Below are positions 9,186 through 16,981 of a stretch of DNA of 64,000 nt, in pieces (positions within the stretch are counted from its first letter, which is position 1; each line of letters starts with the position of its first letter). A model generated the notes under the pieces. The model did not search any database. It saw only the letters and a list, made by a program, of their open reading frames with translations, and was not told the DNA's origin. The position numbers were made by a program, and so were the translations under genes. Source of the stretch: an uncultured Ferrovum sp. (lineage in GTDB: Bacteria > Pseudomonadota > Gammaproteobacteria > Burkholderiales > Ferrovaceae); contig CAITLJ010000070.1 of assembly GCA_903893215.1 (NCBI GenBank), positions 94,287-158,286 on the forward strand, in the 5' to 3' direction.

Positions 9186-9929
9186 GTGCCCGCCATCCTC
9201 AACATCGCCGCCTACCGCTTCGTTGCCATCAACGACGCGCCCGCGTTACGCGCGCATCTGCAGGATGCGGCCACAGCGCAGGGCCTGCTCGGCACGATCC
9301 TGCTGGCGCCCGAGGGGATCAATCTGTTTCTTGCAGGCCCAGCCGCAGGCGTCGCCGCTTTTTTGGGGCCACTGCGGGCCGATGCGCGCTTTGCGGGGCT
9401 GAACACCAAGGACAGCTGGTCGGATCGCGCGCCGTTTCGCCGGCTGCGCGTGCGCCTGAAACGCGAGATCATCAGGATGGACCATCCCACCATCCGGCCA
9501 GCCGACGGACGCGCGCCGGCCGTGCAACCTGACACCCTGAAACGTTGGCTGGATGCCGGTTTTGATGACGCGGGTCGGCCGGTGGTGATGCTCGATACCC
9601 GCAACGGCTTCGAACTGGATGCCGGCCGGTTTTCCGGTGCCGTCGATCTTGGCCTGCACAAGTTCAGTGAATTTCCTGCTGCCATTGCACGGGTGCGTGA
9701 TGATCTGACCGGGTGCACCGTGGTGAGTTACTGCACGGGGGGCATCCGCTGCGAGAAGGCGGCACTGTTGATGAACGAGATGGGCATGACGCATCATTAT
9801 CAGCTCGATGGCGGTATCCTTAACTACTTTGCGCAGGTGGGCGGCGCGCATTACGAGGGCACCTGCACAGTGTTCGATGAACGCAGCGCGTTGAGTCCCT
9901 CGCTCAACCCAGCCCCCGAAGCCGGGTGA
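9186..9929 (+). CDS. trhO: tRNA uridine(34) hydroxylase, rhodanese family
   Basis: A 247-residue protein matching TrhO/YceA, which hydroxylates U34 of certain tRNAs to 5-hydroxyuridine independently of prephenate. An N-terminal ferredoxin-like domain contains LLGTILLAPEGINLFLAG. The central rhodanese domain has VVMLDTRNGFELDAGRF and the active-site loop SYCTGGIRCEKAA with its catalytic cysteine. A family tail follows (GGILNYFAQVGGAHYEGTCTVFD). The start is GTG 9186; a nearby ATG at 9178 is out of frame. The stop overlaps the GTG of the next gene, beginning a four-gene run. Confidence 0.9.
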   Translation: MPAILNIAAYRFVAINDAPALRAHLQDAATAQGLLGTILLAPEGINLFLAGPAAGVAAFLGPLRADARFAGLNTKDSWSDRAPFRRLRVRLKREIIRMDHPTIRPADGRAPAVQPDTLKRWLDAGFDDAGRPVVMLDTRNGFELDAGRFSGAVDLGLHKFSEFPAAIARVRDDLTGCTVVSYCTGGIRCEKAALLMNEMGMTHHYQLDGGILNYFAQVGGAHYEGTCTVFDERSALSPSLNPAPEAG

Positions 9930-11140
9930 GGTTCGTCACGGCGCGGAGCGAACTGCGTGCCCATCCACCCTTCCTGCGGTTTTTGCTGGCGCGCATCCTG
10001 GGCACCACGGCCAACCAGATGCTGATGGTGGCGGTGTCGTGGCATATGTACGACATCACCTCCAGTGCCTGGGATCTCGGCATGGTGGGACTGTTCCAGT
10101 TCATCCCGGCGCTGCTGATGACCCTGCCTGCAGGCCACCTCGCGGACCGCTTGCACCGGGGGCGCATGTTTGCCTGCTGCATGCTGGTGCAAGCCATGCT
10201 GGCACTCACCCTGGTGTTCACCACCACGCAAGGCCTGGCCAGCCGCGAGCTGATGTATGCGGTGGCGGTGGTGCTCGGTCTGGTACGTGCCTTCCAGATG
10301 CCGGCCCAGCAGGCGTTCACCCCCTTGCTGGTTCCGGCGGCGCTGTTGCAGCGAGCCATTGCGATCAGTTCGGGCGGCGTGCAGGCCGCCATCATTGCCG
10401 GGCCGGCGCTTGGCGGCGTGCTGTATGGCTTTGGCGCTGTAGTGGTCTATCTGTGCAGCGCCGCGCTGTTGCTGGCGGCGGCCGTGCTGACCTGGTTGGT
10501 GCGATACAACCATCGTCCGGTCACCACGGCGGCCAGTTGGCGCAGCGTGCTGGCGGGCGTGGCTTTTGTCTGGCAGCGCAAGGTGCTGCTGGGCGCCACC
10601 AGTCTGGACCTGTTTGCCGTGCTGCTGGGGGGCGCCACGGCGCTGTTGCCGATTTATGCGCGGGATATCCTGCATACCGGGCCGGTCGGGCTGGGCTTGT
10701 TGCGCGCTGCGCCGGCGGTTGGCGCCTTCCTGATGTCTCTGGTGCTGACGCGCTGGCCGCTGGAACGTCGGGTCGGTCATGCACTGCTGGCGGCCGTGGG
10801 TTTTTTTGGGGTGGCCACCGTGGTGTTTGGTGTGTCGCACAGCATGCTCGTGTCCTTGCTGGCATTGATGGCCACCGGCGCAGCCGACAATATCAGCGTG
10901 GTGGTGAGACTCACGCTGGTCCAGCTCGAAACGCCGGACGAGATGCGCGGTCGGGTGGCTGCTGTGAACGGGATTTTCATTGGCGCATCAAACCAGCTTG
11001 GCGAGTTTGAATCGGGTGTGACGGCAGACCTGCTCGGTCCAGTGGGGGCGGTATTGTTGGGTGGCGTGGGCACCATCGTGGTGGCCGTCTCCTGGCTGCG
11101 CCTGTTTCCGGATCTGGCGCGTCGCGATCGCATGCGCTGA
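9926..11140 (+). CDS. MFS transporter, EntS-like exporter family
   Basis: A 404-residue protein with about 12 hydrophobic helices. It belongs to the major facilitator branch that includes the enterobactin exporter EntS and related drug/siderophore exporters (ARILGTTANQMLMVAVSWHMYDITSSA, LMTLPAGHLADRLHRGRMF, RGRVAAVNGIFIGASNQLGEFESG). The substrate cannot be assigned. GTG 9926 overlaps the trhO TGA (GTGA), pointing to translational coupling. The FAH-family gene follows after 19 bases with its own AGGGAGA ribosome site. Confidence 0.85.
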   Translation: MRFVTARSELRAHPPFLRFLLARILGTTANQMLMVAVSWHMYDITSSAWDLGMVGLFQFIPALLMTLPAGHLADRLHRGRMFACCMLVQAMLALTLVFTTTQGLASRELMYAVAVVLGLVRAFQMPAQQAFTPLLVPAALLQRAIAISSGGVQAAIIAGPALGGVLYGFGAVVVYLCSAALLLAAAVLTWLVRYNHRPVTTAASWRSVLAGVAFVWQRKVLLGATSLDLFAVLLGGATALLPIYARDILHTGPVGLGLLRAAPAVGAFLMSLVLTRWPLERRVGHALLAAVGFFGVATVVFGVSHSMLVSLLALMATGAADNISVVVRLTLVQLETPDEMRGRVAAVNGIFIGASNQLGEFESGVTADLLGPVGAVLLGGVGTIVVAVSWLRLFPDLARRDRMR

Positions 11141-11159
11141 CCCAGGGAGACATTCGAAG

Positions 11160-12029
11160 ATGAAATTATTGCGGCATGGCGCCATCGGCGCGGAACGGGC
11201 AGGGGCTCTGGACGCACAGGGGCGCGCGCGCGACCTGTCCCTGCTGGTCAGCGACTGGACCCCGGAGTGGCTGACGCCAGCGCGCCTGCAGGCGCTGCAG
11301 GCGATCGACCTCGAGCGGATGCCGCTGGTGCCACCGGGCACCCGGCTGGGCGTGCCGGTGGCAGGTGTGCGCCAGTTCATGGCGATCGGCCTGAATTATC
11401 GTGCTCATGCCGAGGAGGCCGGTCTGGAAATCCCCCCCGAGCCGATCGTGTTCACCAAGGCGATCACTGCACTGGCGGGACCTGACGATCCGCTCACCTT
11501 GCCGACCGGGTCGGTCGCCAGCGACTGGGAGGTGGAGCTGGCGGTGGTGATTGGCACGCTGGCGCGGCAGGTCACTGCAGCGCAGGCGCTGTCGCATGTG
11601 GCCGGCTATTGCCTGGCCAATGACCTGTCCGAGCGGGACTGGCAGATCCGGCGCAAGGGTCAGTGGGTGAAGGGCAAGAGCTTTGACGGCTTTGGTCCGC
11701 TGGGCCCGTGGCTGGTGACTGCAGACGAGATTACCGATCCGCAGGCGTTACCACTGCGGTTGGCGCTGAACGGACAGGTAATGCAGGACGGCAATACCGC
11801 TGACATGATCTTTCCGGTGCGCGAACTGGTGTCGTACGTCAGCCAGTTCATGACGCTGCTGCCCGGCGACGTGATCGTGACCGGCACGCCAGCGGGGGTC
11901 GGTATGGGCTTGAAGCCGCCGCGCTACCTGCAGGCCGGTGACGTGATCACGCTGGAAGGTGGTGTGCTGGGTACGCAGGTCCAGCATGTGCTGGCAGCAT
12001 CGGGTGCAGGGTTGGTGCAGGGTGACTGA
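11160..12029 (+). CDS. Fumarylacetoacetate hydrolase (FAH) family protein
   Basis: A 289-residue protein of FAHD1/HpcE type. It carries the metal-site and fold motifs GLNYRAHAEEAG, SDWEVELAVVIG, NDLSERDWQ and GDVIVTGTPAGVG. Members hydrolyse or decarboxylate acylpyruvates and related oxo-acids (acylpyruvase, oxaloacetate decarboxylase, homoprotocatechuate catabolism). No catabolic neighbours narrow the choice. ATG 11160 follows an AGGGAG site; an in-frame extension to 11061 would lie inside the MFS gene. The stop overlaps the next gene. Confidence 0.88.
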   Translation: MKLLRHGAIGAERAGALDAQGRARDLSLLVSDWTPEWLTPARLQALQAIDLERMPLVPPGTRLGVPVAGVRQFMAIGLNYRAHAEEAGLEIPPEPIVFTKAITALAGPDDPLTLPTGSVASDWEVELAVVIGTLARQVTAAQALSHVAGYCLANDLSERDWQIRRKGQWVKGKSFDGFGPLGPWLVTADEITDPQALPLRLALNGQVMQDGNTADMIFPVRELVSYVSQFMTLLPGDVIVTGTPAGVGMGLKPPRYLQAGDVITLEGGVLGTQVQHVLAASGAGLVQGD

Positions 12030-12372
12030 GGTGGTCATCGCAACGGCCACGTCAAATCCGGATGTCTCGGGTTGTGCGGACACCCCTCCATCCGAAGGGG
12101 CCTGGTTCGTTTATTTGCTGGAGTGCGAGAACGGCCGCCTGTACACCGGCATCACCACCGATCTGACTGCCCGTTTTGCCGCGCACTGTGCTGGCAAGGG
12201 TGCCATGTTCACCCGCCTCAACGCACCCAGGGGCATGCTGGCAGCGCAAGTGTGCTCCGACCGGTCCAGCGCCAGCCGGTTGGAATGGGCCACCAAGCAA
12301 GGCACGCCGGCACAAAAACGGACTGCAGCAGCCAGCTGGTCGCTGCAGTCCGGTTTGCCTCGACGCGGCTGA
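12022..12372 (+). CDS. GIY-YIG domain protein, YhbQ/UPF0213-like
   Basis: About 116 residues. The GIY-YIG nuclease core is visible (FVYLLECENGRLYTGITTD, then TARFAAHCAGKGAMFTR). YhbQ-like proteins act on damaged or structured DNA in some species, but roles are poorly defined. GTG 12022 overlaps the FAH stop, and GTG 12031 is an alternative. The last 15 or so codons contain an 11-bp hairpin that works as the terminator of the convergent hsp20 gene, so the protein's C-terminus is encoded by terminator DNA. Confidence 0.8.
   Translation: MTEVVIATATSNPDVSGCADTPPSEGAWFVYLLECENGRLYTGITTDLTARFAAHCAGKGAMFTRLNAPRGMLAAQVCSDRSSASRLEWATKQGTPAQKRTAAASWSLQSGLPRRG
12314..12352 (-). terminator. Intrinsic terminator of hsp20, inside the GIY-YIG coding region
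   Basis: CGGACTGCAGC (12319-12329) and GCTGCAGTCCG (12342-12352) are perfect reverse complements with a 12-base loop. Read on the minus strand, the stem is followed directly by TTTTT (12318-12314). It lies 48 bases past the hsp20 stop. Confidence 0.8.
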
Positions 12373-12399
12373 ACTGCTGTCAGGCGCGTCTGCGCAGAA

Positions 12400-12861
12400 T
12401 CAGGCGGCAGCGTCCGTGGCCACGAGACGTGGTGAGGATTCGCCGATGTTGATCTTGCGCGGCAATTTTTCCTCCGGGATCACGTTGCGCAGGTCGATCA
12501 CCAGCAGCCCGTTATGGATGTCGGCTGCGCGTACCACTACGGTTTCGGCCAGCGTGAAGCGATGCGTGAAGTCGCGGGTGGCAATACCCTTGTGCAGATA
12601 TTCGCCCTTGCCTTGTGCTTTCACCTTGCCGGTCACGGTGAGCCGGTTGCCTTCGGCGGTAATGTCCAGATCGCTGGCTTCGAAGCCGGCTACGGCGATC
12701 TCCACCGCGTAATCATTGTCGCCGGTCTTCACGATGTTATAAGGGGGGTAGCTCTGCGCCTTGCTGCTGCCCTCGGCGTTTTCAATCTGTTCGAAAGCGT
12801 CGATCAGGCGTTCGAAACCGACGGTGCTGAGCAGCAGGTTGCGGCCAAATGGGTAAGTCAT
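12400..12861 (-). CDS. Small heat-shock protein, Hsp20/IbpA type
   Basis: A 153-residue holdase chaperone. The short N-terminal arm MTYPFGRNLLLSTVGFERL matches IbpA/HspA class proteins. The alpha-crystallin domain follows (YPPYNIVKTGDNDYAVEIAVAGF, LTVTGKVKAQG, TRDFTHRFTLAETVVVRAAD, NGLLVIDL). The C-terminal tail contains PRKINI, the I-x-I anchor type. The gene has a sigma-32 promoter, a thermometer-like leader and an intrinsic terminator, so it is probably a single-gene heat-shock unit. ATG 12861 has AGGAG 7 bases upstream; a longer in-frame reading to 13002 would run through the promoter. Confidence 0.93.
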   Translation of the reverse strand: MTYPFGRNLLLSTVGFERLIDAFEQIENAEGSSKAQSYPPYNIVKTGDNDYAVEIAVAGFEASDLDITAEGNRLTVTGKVKAQGKGEYLHKGIATRDFTHRFTLAETVVVRAADIHNGLLVIDLRNVIPEEKLPRKINIGESSPRLVATDAAA

Positions 12862-12864
12862 GAT

Positions 12865-12912
12865 TCCTCTCCTTGTAAACAAGCAAGTTGCGGGTTGATG
12901 GCGGACCCCGCA
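12865..12912 (-). promoter_or_regulatory. ROSE-like RNA thermometer in the hsp20 5' UTR
   Basis: Minus-strand leader. The anti-Shine-Dalgarno CTTGCTTGT (12887-12879) pairs with ACAAGGAG (12876-12869), leaving one bulged G and a three-base loop. This places TTGCT opposite AGGA, the hallmark of ROSE elements, and sequesters the ribosome site. A second hairpin upstream pairs TGCGGGGT (12912-12905) with ACCCGCA (12895-12889). Confidence 0.7.
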
Positions 12913-12930
12913 GGCATCCACCTGATCCGA

Positions 12931-12958
12931 AAATGGGGTGGCGGCGTGGACTTTCAAG
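12931..12958 (-). promoter_or_regulatory. Sigma-32 heat-shock promoter of hsp20
   Basis: On the minus strand, CTTGAAA (12958-12952), a 13-base spacer and CCCCATTT (12938-12931) match the sigma-32 consensus CTTGAAA-N11-16-CCCCATNT at every fixed position. The predicted start lies about 60 bases before the hsp20 ATG. Confidence 0.88.
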
Positions 12959-12976
12959 GCCGTCCTGCGTGCTTTT

Positions 12977-13005
12977 TTGTATGTCGTGGCTGCTCCCGGC
13001 ATAAT
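12977..13005 (+). promoter_or_regulatory. Sigma-70-like promoter upstream of yegD
   Basis: TTGTAT (12977-12982), a 17-base spacer and CATAAT (13000-13005) form a plausible housekeeping promoter pointing to yegD. It lies just beyond the hsp20 heat-shock promoter and directly upstream of a terminator. Confidence 0.5.
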
Positions 13006-13029
13006 CCCCAGGTGCTGTCAGGCAACCGC

Positions 13030-13060
13030 ACCACCGGCCTTCGTGCCGGTGGTGTTTTCA
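13030..13060 (+). terminator. Intrinsic terminator in the yegD leader
   Basis: ACCACCGGC (13030-13038) and GCCGGTGGT (13045-13053) pair perfectly around a 6-base loop and are followed by GTTTTCATTT. It sits between the putative promoter at 12977-13005 and the yegD start at 13085. It could therefore attenuate yegD or end a very short RNA. Confidence 0.7.
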
Positions 13061-13084
13061 TTTGATTCCAGCAAGAGAGCAGGT

Positions 13085-14533
13085 ATGGCGGCAATCGGTA
13101 TCGACTTTGGCACTTCCAATTGCTGTGCCTATGTGGCGGACGCGCACTCGGTGACGGCGGTACCACTTGACGGCGAGCATCTGACCTTGCCGTCCGTGGT
13201 CTTCACGGCCCGCCGTGACGTGGCGATGCGCCAGGTCGAACAACAGGAATTCGAGCAGCGCCTGAGGGGCGCCCGTAACGAGCAGGCACGCGCACGCGCC
13301 GATGGCGGGGTGGTGCTCTCCGACGCCGAGCTCGAAAAGGTGGTGCTCGACGCCCTCCAGCGCGAAGCCCAGAGCGAAGCCCAGCGGGCCTATTGGGATC
13401 AGTCCTTCTTTTCGATGCTGGAGGGCGATCAGGCGATGATTTTCGGTCGCCCGGCCCTGGGGGCCTACTTCGCCGACCCGCTCAGTGGGGTGCTGGTGAA
13501 GTCACCGAAATCCTTTCTGGGCAGCGACATGGATGAGAAACGGTTGGACCGTTTCGAAGATATCATCACCATCATGCTGCAGCACATCCGTCACAAAGCC
13601 GAGACGGCCACTGGCCGCAAGCTGACGCGCACCATCCTGGGCCGACCGGTGCAATACCACGGTACCCGGGGCGAGGAAGCCAATACCCAGGCACTCGATG
13701 TGATGCTGCGCGCGGCCGCGCGTGCCGGATTTACCGAAGCCGAATTCGAGCTGGAACCGCTGGCGGCGGCCTATGAATATGAGCGCTCGCTGAAGGCCGG
13801 CCAGGTAGTGCTGGTGGTGGATGTGGGTGGTGGCACGACCGACTGCGTGATGGTGCGTCTTGGACCGGAGTTGGCCGGCAAGCCTGATCGCAGCGACGAT
13901 ATATTGGGCGTGTCGGGTGACCGGATCGGCGGCACCGACTTTGACGAGTCGCTGGCCTGGCGCGCGCTCATGCCGGCCTTCGGCAAGGACACCCTGCTCA
14001 GGAGCGGCCTGCCATTGCCGCAGGACCTGCTGCACGACGCCATTTCGATCCGCAGCGTGCCGGCGCAAACGCGGTTTGCCAACGGCGAATATCGTCTGGA
14101 GCAACTGGTTCATCAGTCGGCAGTCCCGGAACTGGTGGAACGCATGATCACCGTGCATGCATTGCAGTTGCAGCACCGGCTGGTGCACAGCGCCGAGGCC
14201 GCCAAGATCGGTCTGTCGGTGCAGGACCAACTGCCGGTGGATCTGGGGTTTGTGGAGTCCGGTCTTGCGCTGGAGGTGCAGGCCAGCCTGTTCGAGGCAG
14301 CCACGGAGCGGCATGTCGACAAGGTACGCGCGCTCGCCCGCGCGGCCGTGGATGCGGCAGGCGTGAAGCCGGACCTGGTGTTTGTGACTGGCGGTATGGC
14401 GATGTCGCCGCTCATCACGCGGGTGATACCGGCCATTGTCGGTGCCGGGGTACCGATCCGCTCCGGCGAAATGCTCGGCACGGTGGGGCGTGGCCTTGGC
14501 CTGTGCGCGCAGCGCCGCTTTTGCCTGCGCTGA
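13085..14533 (+). CDS. yegD: Hsp70-family chaperone homologue YegD
   Basis: A 482-residue actin-fold ATPase. The phosphate-1 loop is IGIDFGTSNCCAYV, phosphate-2 is VLVVDVGGGTTDCVMV and the adenosine loop is VFVTGGMAMSPLI. DnaK's substrate-binding beta-sandwich and lid are absent; the length fits the YegD group (about 450 residues), whose job is unclear. ATG 13085 precedes the first strand of the ATPase domain; longer readings start inside the regulatory region. Its neighbour is the convergent-tail ABC transporter, while hsp20 lies divergently upstream. Confidence 0.88.
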   Translation: MAAIGIDFGTSNCCAYVADAHSVTAVPLDGEHLTLPSVVFTARRDVAMRQVEQQEFEQRLRGARNEQARARADGGVVLSDAELEKVVLDALQREAQSEAQRAYWDQSFFSMLEGDQAMIFGRPALGAYFADPLSGVLVKSPKSFLGSDMDEKRLDRFEDIITIMLQHIRHKAETATGRKLTRTILGRPVQYHGTRGEEANTQALDVMLRAAARAGFTEAEFELEPLAAAYEYERSLKAGQVVLVVDVGGGTTDCVMVRLGPELAGKPDRSDDILGVSGDRIGGTDFDESLAWRALMPAFGKDTLLRSGLPLPQDLLHDAISIRSVPAQTRFANGEYRLEQLVHQSAVPELVERMITVHALQLQHRLVHSAEAAKIGLSVQDQLPVDLGFVESGLALEVQASLFEAATERHVDKVRALARAAVDAAGVKPDLVFVTGGMAMSPLITRVIPAIVGAGVPIRSGEMLGTVGRGLGLCAQRRFCLR

Positions 14534-14586
14534 TCGCTTGCCTGCGCCGAGCGCGCTTCGATCTGCGCCCCCCGGGCCCGACGGGA

Positions 14587-15357
14587 CTAGCCCAGACGCC
14601 TGCGCAGGACACCGCTGGCGGCATCCACCACCGCCACCAGGATCAGGGTGACCAGGATCACGGTACTGGCCTTGCCGAGCTGGAACAGGCCAAGGTGGAA
14701 GGACAGCATCTGACCCAGCCCCCCCGCGCCCACCACGCCAAGTACGGCCGCGGCGCGGATGTTGTTTTCCCAACGATACAGGGTGTAGCTGGCCAGTTGC
14801 GGCAATGCCTGCGGCAGCCGTGCATACAGGAACACTTGCGCTGGTGACGCGCCGCTTGCTGTCAGCGCAAACGCTGGGCCGTCCGGAAGGTTCTCGAAGG
14901 CTTCCAGATACAGCCTGCCCAGCACGCCCGTGGTGTGCAGGGCCAGGGCCAGCGTGCCAGCAAACGGACCAAGTCCGAGTGCCACCAGCAACAGGCTTGC
15001 CCATACAAGCTCCGGGATGGCGCGCAGCACCGCCATCGGTGGGTGCATCAGCCTGCGCTGGAACGCCACCAGCAAACCCAGGAGGGCCGCCAACAGCGTG
15101 CCAAGCGTGGACATCGCCAGGGTTTCGAGCGTGGCGTCGGCGACTTTGCCGAGGAAGGCGGCCTGCAGGTCAGGGTGCAGCAATTCGGCCGCAAAGTCTG
15201 CCAGCCGGCGCGCGGAATCGAGTGACAGCAGTTCGCTACTGCGCAGGTCGAGCGACCAGAAGCTGGCCGCCACCAGGGACAGCAACACACCGCTACTGAT
15301 CCAGCGCAGGCTGCGCTCACTGGCGGCGCCGGCATCCACCGGAGCGGGGCGCTTCAT
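14587..15357 (-). CDS. PhnE-like ABC permease, second subunit (putative selenate transporter)
   Basis: A 256-residue inner-membrane permease with about six helices. The EAA-type cytoplasmic loop is visible (LTASGASPAQVFLYARLPQALPQL), and so is the PhnE-like end (IRAAAVLGVVGAGGLGQML). It belongs with the PhnE family of phosphonate/phosphite permeases. It is the last gene of a four-gene minus-strand operon and its ATG overlaps the stop of the preceding permease by four bases. Divergent selD suggests a selenium oxyanion rather than phosphonate; that is inference from context. Confidence 0.82.
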   Translation of the reverse strand: MKRPAPVDAGAASERSLRWISSGVLLSLVAASFWSLDLRSSELLSLDSARRLADFAAELLHPDLQAAFLGKVADATLETLAMSTLGTLLAALLGLLVAFQRRLMHPPMAVLRAIPELVWASLLLVALGLGPFAGTLALALHTTGVLGRLYLEAFENLPDGPAFALTASGASPAQVFLYARLPQALPQLASYTLYRWENNIRAAAVLGVVGAGGLGQMLSFHLGLFQLGKASTVILVTLILVAVVDAASGVLRRRLG

Positions 15358-16199
15358 GCCCAGGCCCGCCGCAGCAAGGCGCTGGTTGCATCGGCCAGCA
15401 CCACCAGCAGGATGAACACCAGGATCAGCGCGCTCACTTCGCCCCCCGCGAACATCCTGATCGATTGTTCGATCAGCTGACCTAAGCCTCCGGCGCCGAC
15501 AAAGCCCAGCACCACCGAGGACCGGATGGCACATTCCCAGCGATAGACCGTGTAGGAAATCAGCTCGTCGCTGCACTGGGGTAGCAGTCCATACAGGAAG
15601 CCTTGCACACGGCCGGCACCCTGATGCAGCAGGGCGACGGTCGGGGCACTGTCGGCCGACTCGAAAATCTCGGCGTAAACCTTGCCCAGCATGCCGCTGT
15701 AAGTGATCGCGATGGCCAGCACGCCGGCGGCGGGCCCGAGTCCTACCGCCCGCACCAGCAGCAGCGCCCAGACCAGTTCCGGCACGCTGCGCAGCAGCAC
15801 CAGCAGAAGCCGCAAACCCTGCCGCACAGCCCTTGGCAGCCAGGGCTTGCGGGTGGCCCGACCGCCCAGCGCGGACAGCGACAACACGCGTGTGACCAGC
15901 ACGGCCGCCGGCAGTGCCAGCAGCATCGCGAGCACGGTGCCGGCCGTCGCAATGGCCACCGTACGCCAGGTTTCCTGCAGCATCATGCGCAGGAAACCTG
16001 CATCGTGGGTGGGCGGAAACAGGCCGGCCGCAAAGTGCAGGGCGGTGCGCTGGTTGGCCGGATCGACCAGTGCGGCCGGGTCGAATTCGGTCAGGTGCAT
16101 CATCCACACCACGGCAGCCAGGCTCAGCACCGCGCCAAGCAACCGACCCGGACCCTGCGGGTCGTGCAACGATGTTACCGGCAGTGCGCCGCGGCTCAC
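15354..16199 (-). CDS. PhnE-like ABC permease, first subunit (putative selenate transporter)
   Basis: A 281-residue permease paralogous to the following gene. It carries the same C-terminal signature (CAIRSSVVLGFVGAGGLGQLIEQ) and an EAA loop (LLHQGAGRVQGFLYGLLPQCSDEL). Two different PhnE-like subunits presumably form a heterodimeric channel. Its start overlaps the stop of the ATPase gene, continuing the coupled operon. Confidence 0.82.
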   Translation of the reverse strand: MSRGALPVTSLHDPQGPGRLLGAVLSLAAVVWMMHLTEFDPAALVDPANQRTALHFAAGLFPPTHDAGFLRMMLQETWRTVAIATAGTVLAMLLALPAAVLVTRVLSLSALGGRATRKPWLPRAVRQGLRLLLVLLRSVPELVWALLLVRAVGLGPAAGVLAIAITYSGMLGKVYAEIFESADSAPTVALLHQGAGRVQGFLYGLLPQCSDELISYTVYRWECAIRSSVVLGFVGAGGLGQLIEQSIRMFAGGEVSALILVFILLVVLADATSALLRRAWA

Positions 16200-16957
16200 T
16201 TCAGGTCACCCAGCGCAATATCGTTGCCATAAAGCGCGCGCAATTCGGCGGGGCCGACACGTTCCGGGGCGAGGTCGAACAGCACCTTGCCAGCACGCAC
16301 CCCAAGGATGCGTGGAAAAAACGCCAAGGCCACATCCACCTGATGGAACGAGGCGAGTACGGTGACGCCGCGTGCGCGGGCAACCGAGGTCAGCACCTCG
16401 ATCACTTGGCGGGCCCGGCTGGGGTCGAGCGCCGAGAGGGGTTCGTCAATCAGCCACAGGCGCGCGGGCGAGAGCAGCGCGCGCGCCAGACTGACACGCT
16501 GACGCTCGCCGCCGGACAAGCGGTCCACCCGTTCAAACAGTTTGTCGGCCACATCGAGTTGCGCAAGTGCCTGCGCCACGGCTTCCAGGTCGCGTGGTGC
16601 AATCAGCGAGGCCAGGCTGCGCCAGAAGCCCATCTGTGCCAGTCGTGCGGCGAGCACTGCGGTCACCACCCGCTGGCGCGGCGGCAATGGTGGCGCCTGT
16701 GGGGCAATCAGCAAGCGAGCACGCCATTGGCGGCGCGTCCCGCTGCGCATGGTCCATCCGTCCTCCCCGTCGAGACGTACCGTGCCTTGCACCGGGGCAA
16801 GTGCCAGCCCGGCCACGTGCAGCAAGGTGGTCTTGCCGGCGCCCGAGGGGCCGATGATCGCCACCTGCTCACCAGAACCGATCTGCAGGTTGAGGTTGGT
16901 CAGGATGGGGCGCGCAGCGTCCGGTCCGGCCGACAGGCCGTTCAGCTCAATCCGCAT
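16196..16957 (-). CDS. PhnC-like ABC transporter ATPase (putative selenate transporter)
   Basis: A 253-residue ABC ATPase. Walker A is GPSGAGKTTLL, the signature is LSGGERQRVSLARALL, Walker B is LWLIDEPLSALDPSRA and the switch histidine lies in ASFHQVD. Family resemblance is to PhnC. It energises the two overlapping permease genes downstream and lies 24 bp after the binding-protein gene. Confidence 0.88.
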   Translation of the reverse strand: MRIELNGLSAGPDAARPILTNLNLQIGSGEQVAIIGPSGAGKTTLLHVAGLALAPVQGTVRLDGEDGWTMRSGTRRQWRARLLIAPQAPPLPPRQRVVTAVLAARLAQMGFWRSLASLIAPRDLEAVAQALAQLDVADKLFERVDRLSGGERQRVSLARALLSPARLWLIDEPLSALDPSRARQVIEVLTSVARARGVTVLASFHQVDVALAFFPRILGVRAGKVLFDLAPERVGPAELRALYGNDIALGDLK

Positions 16958-16981
16958 GGCGTTACCGTGACCGTTGCGCGG

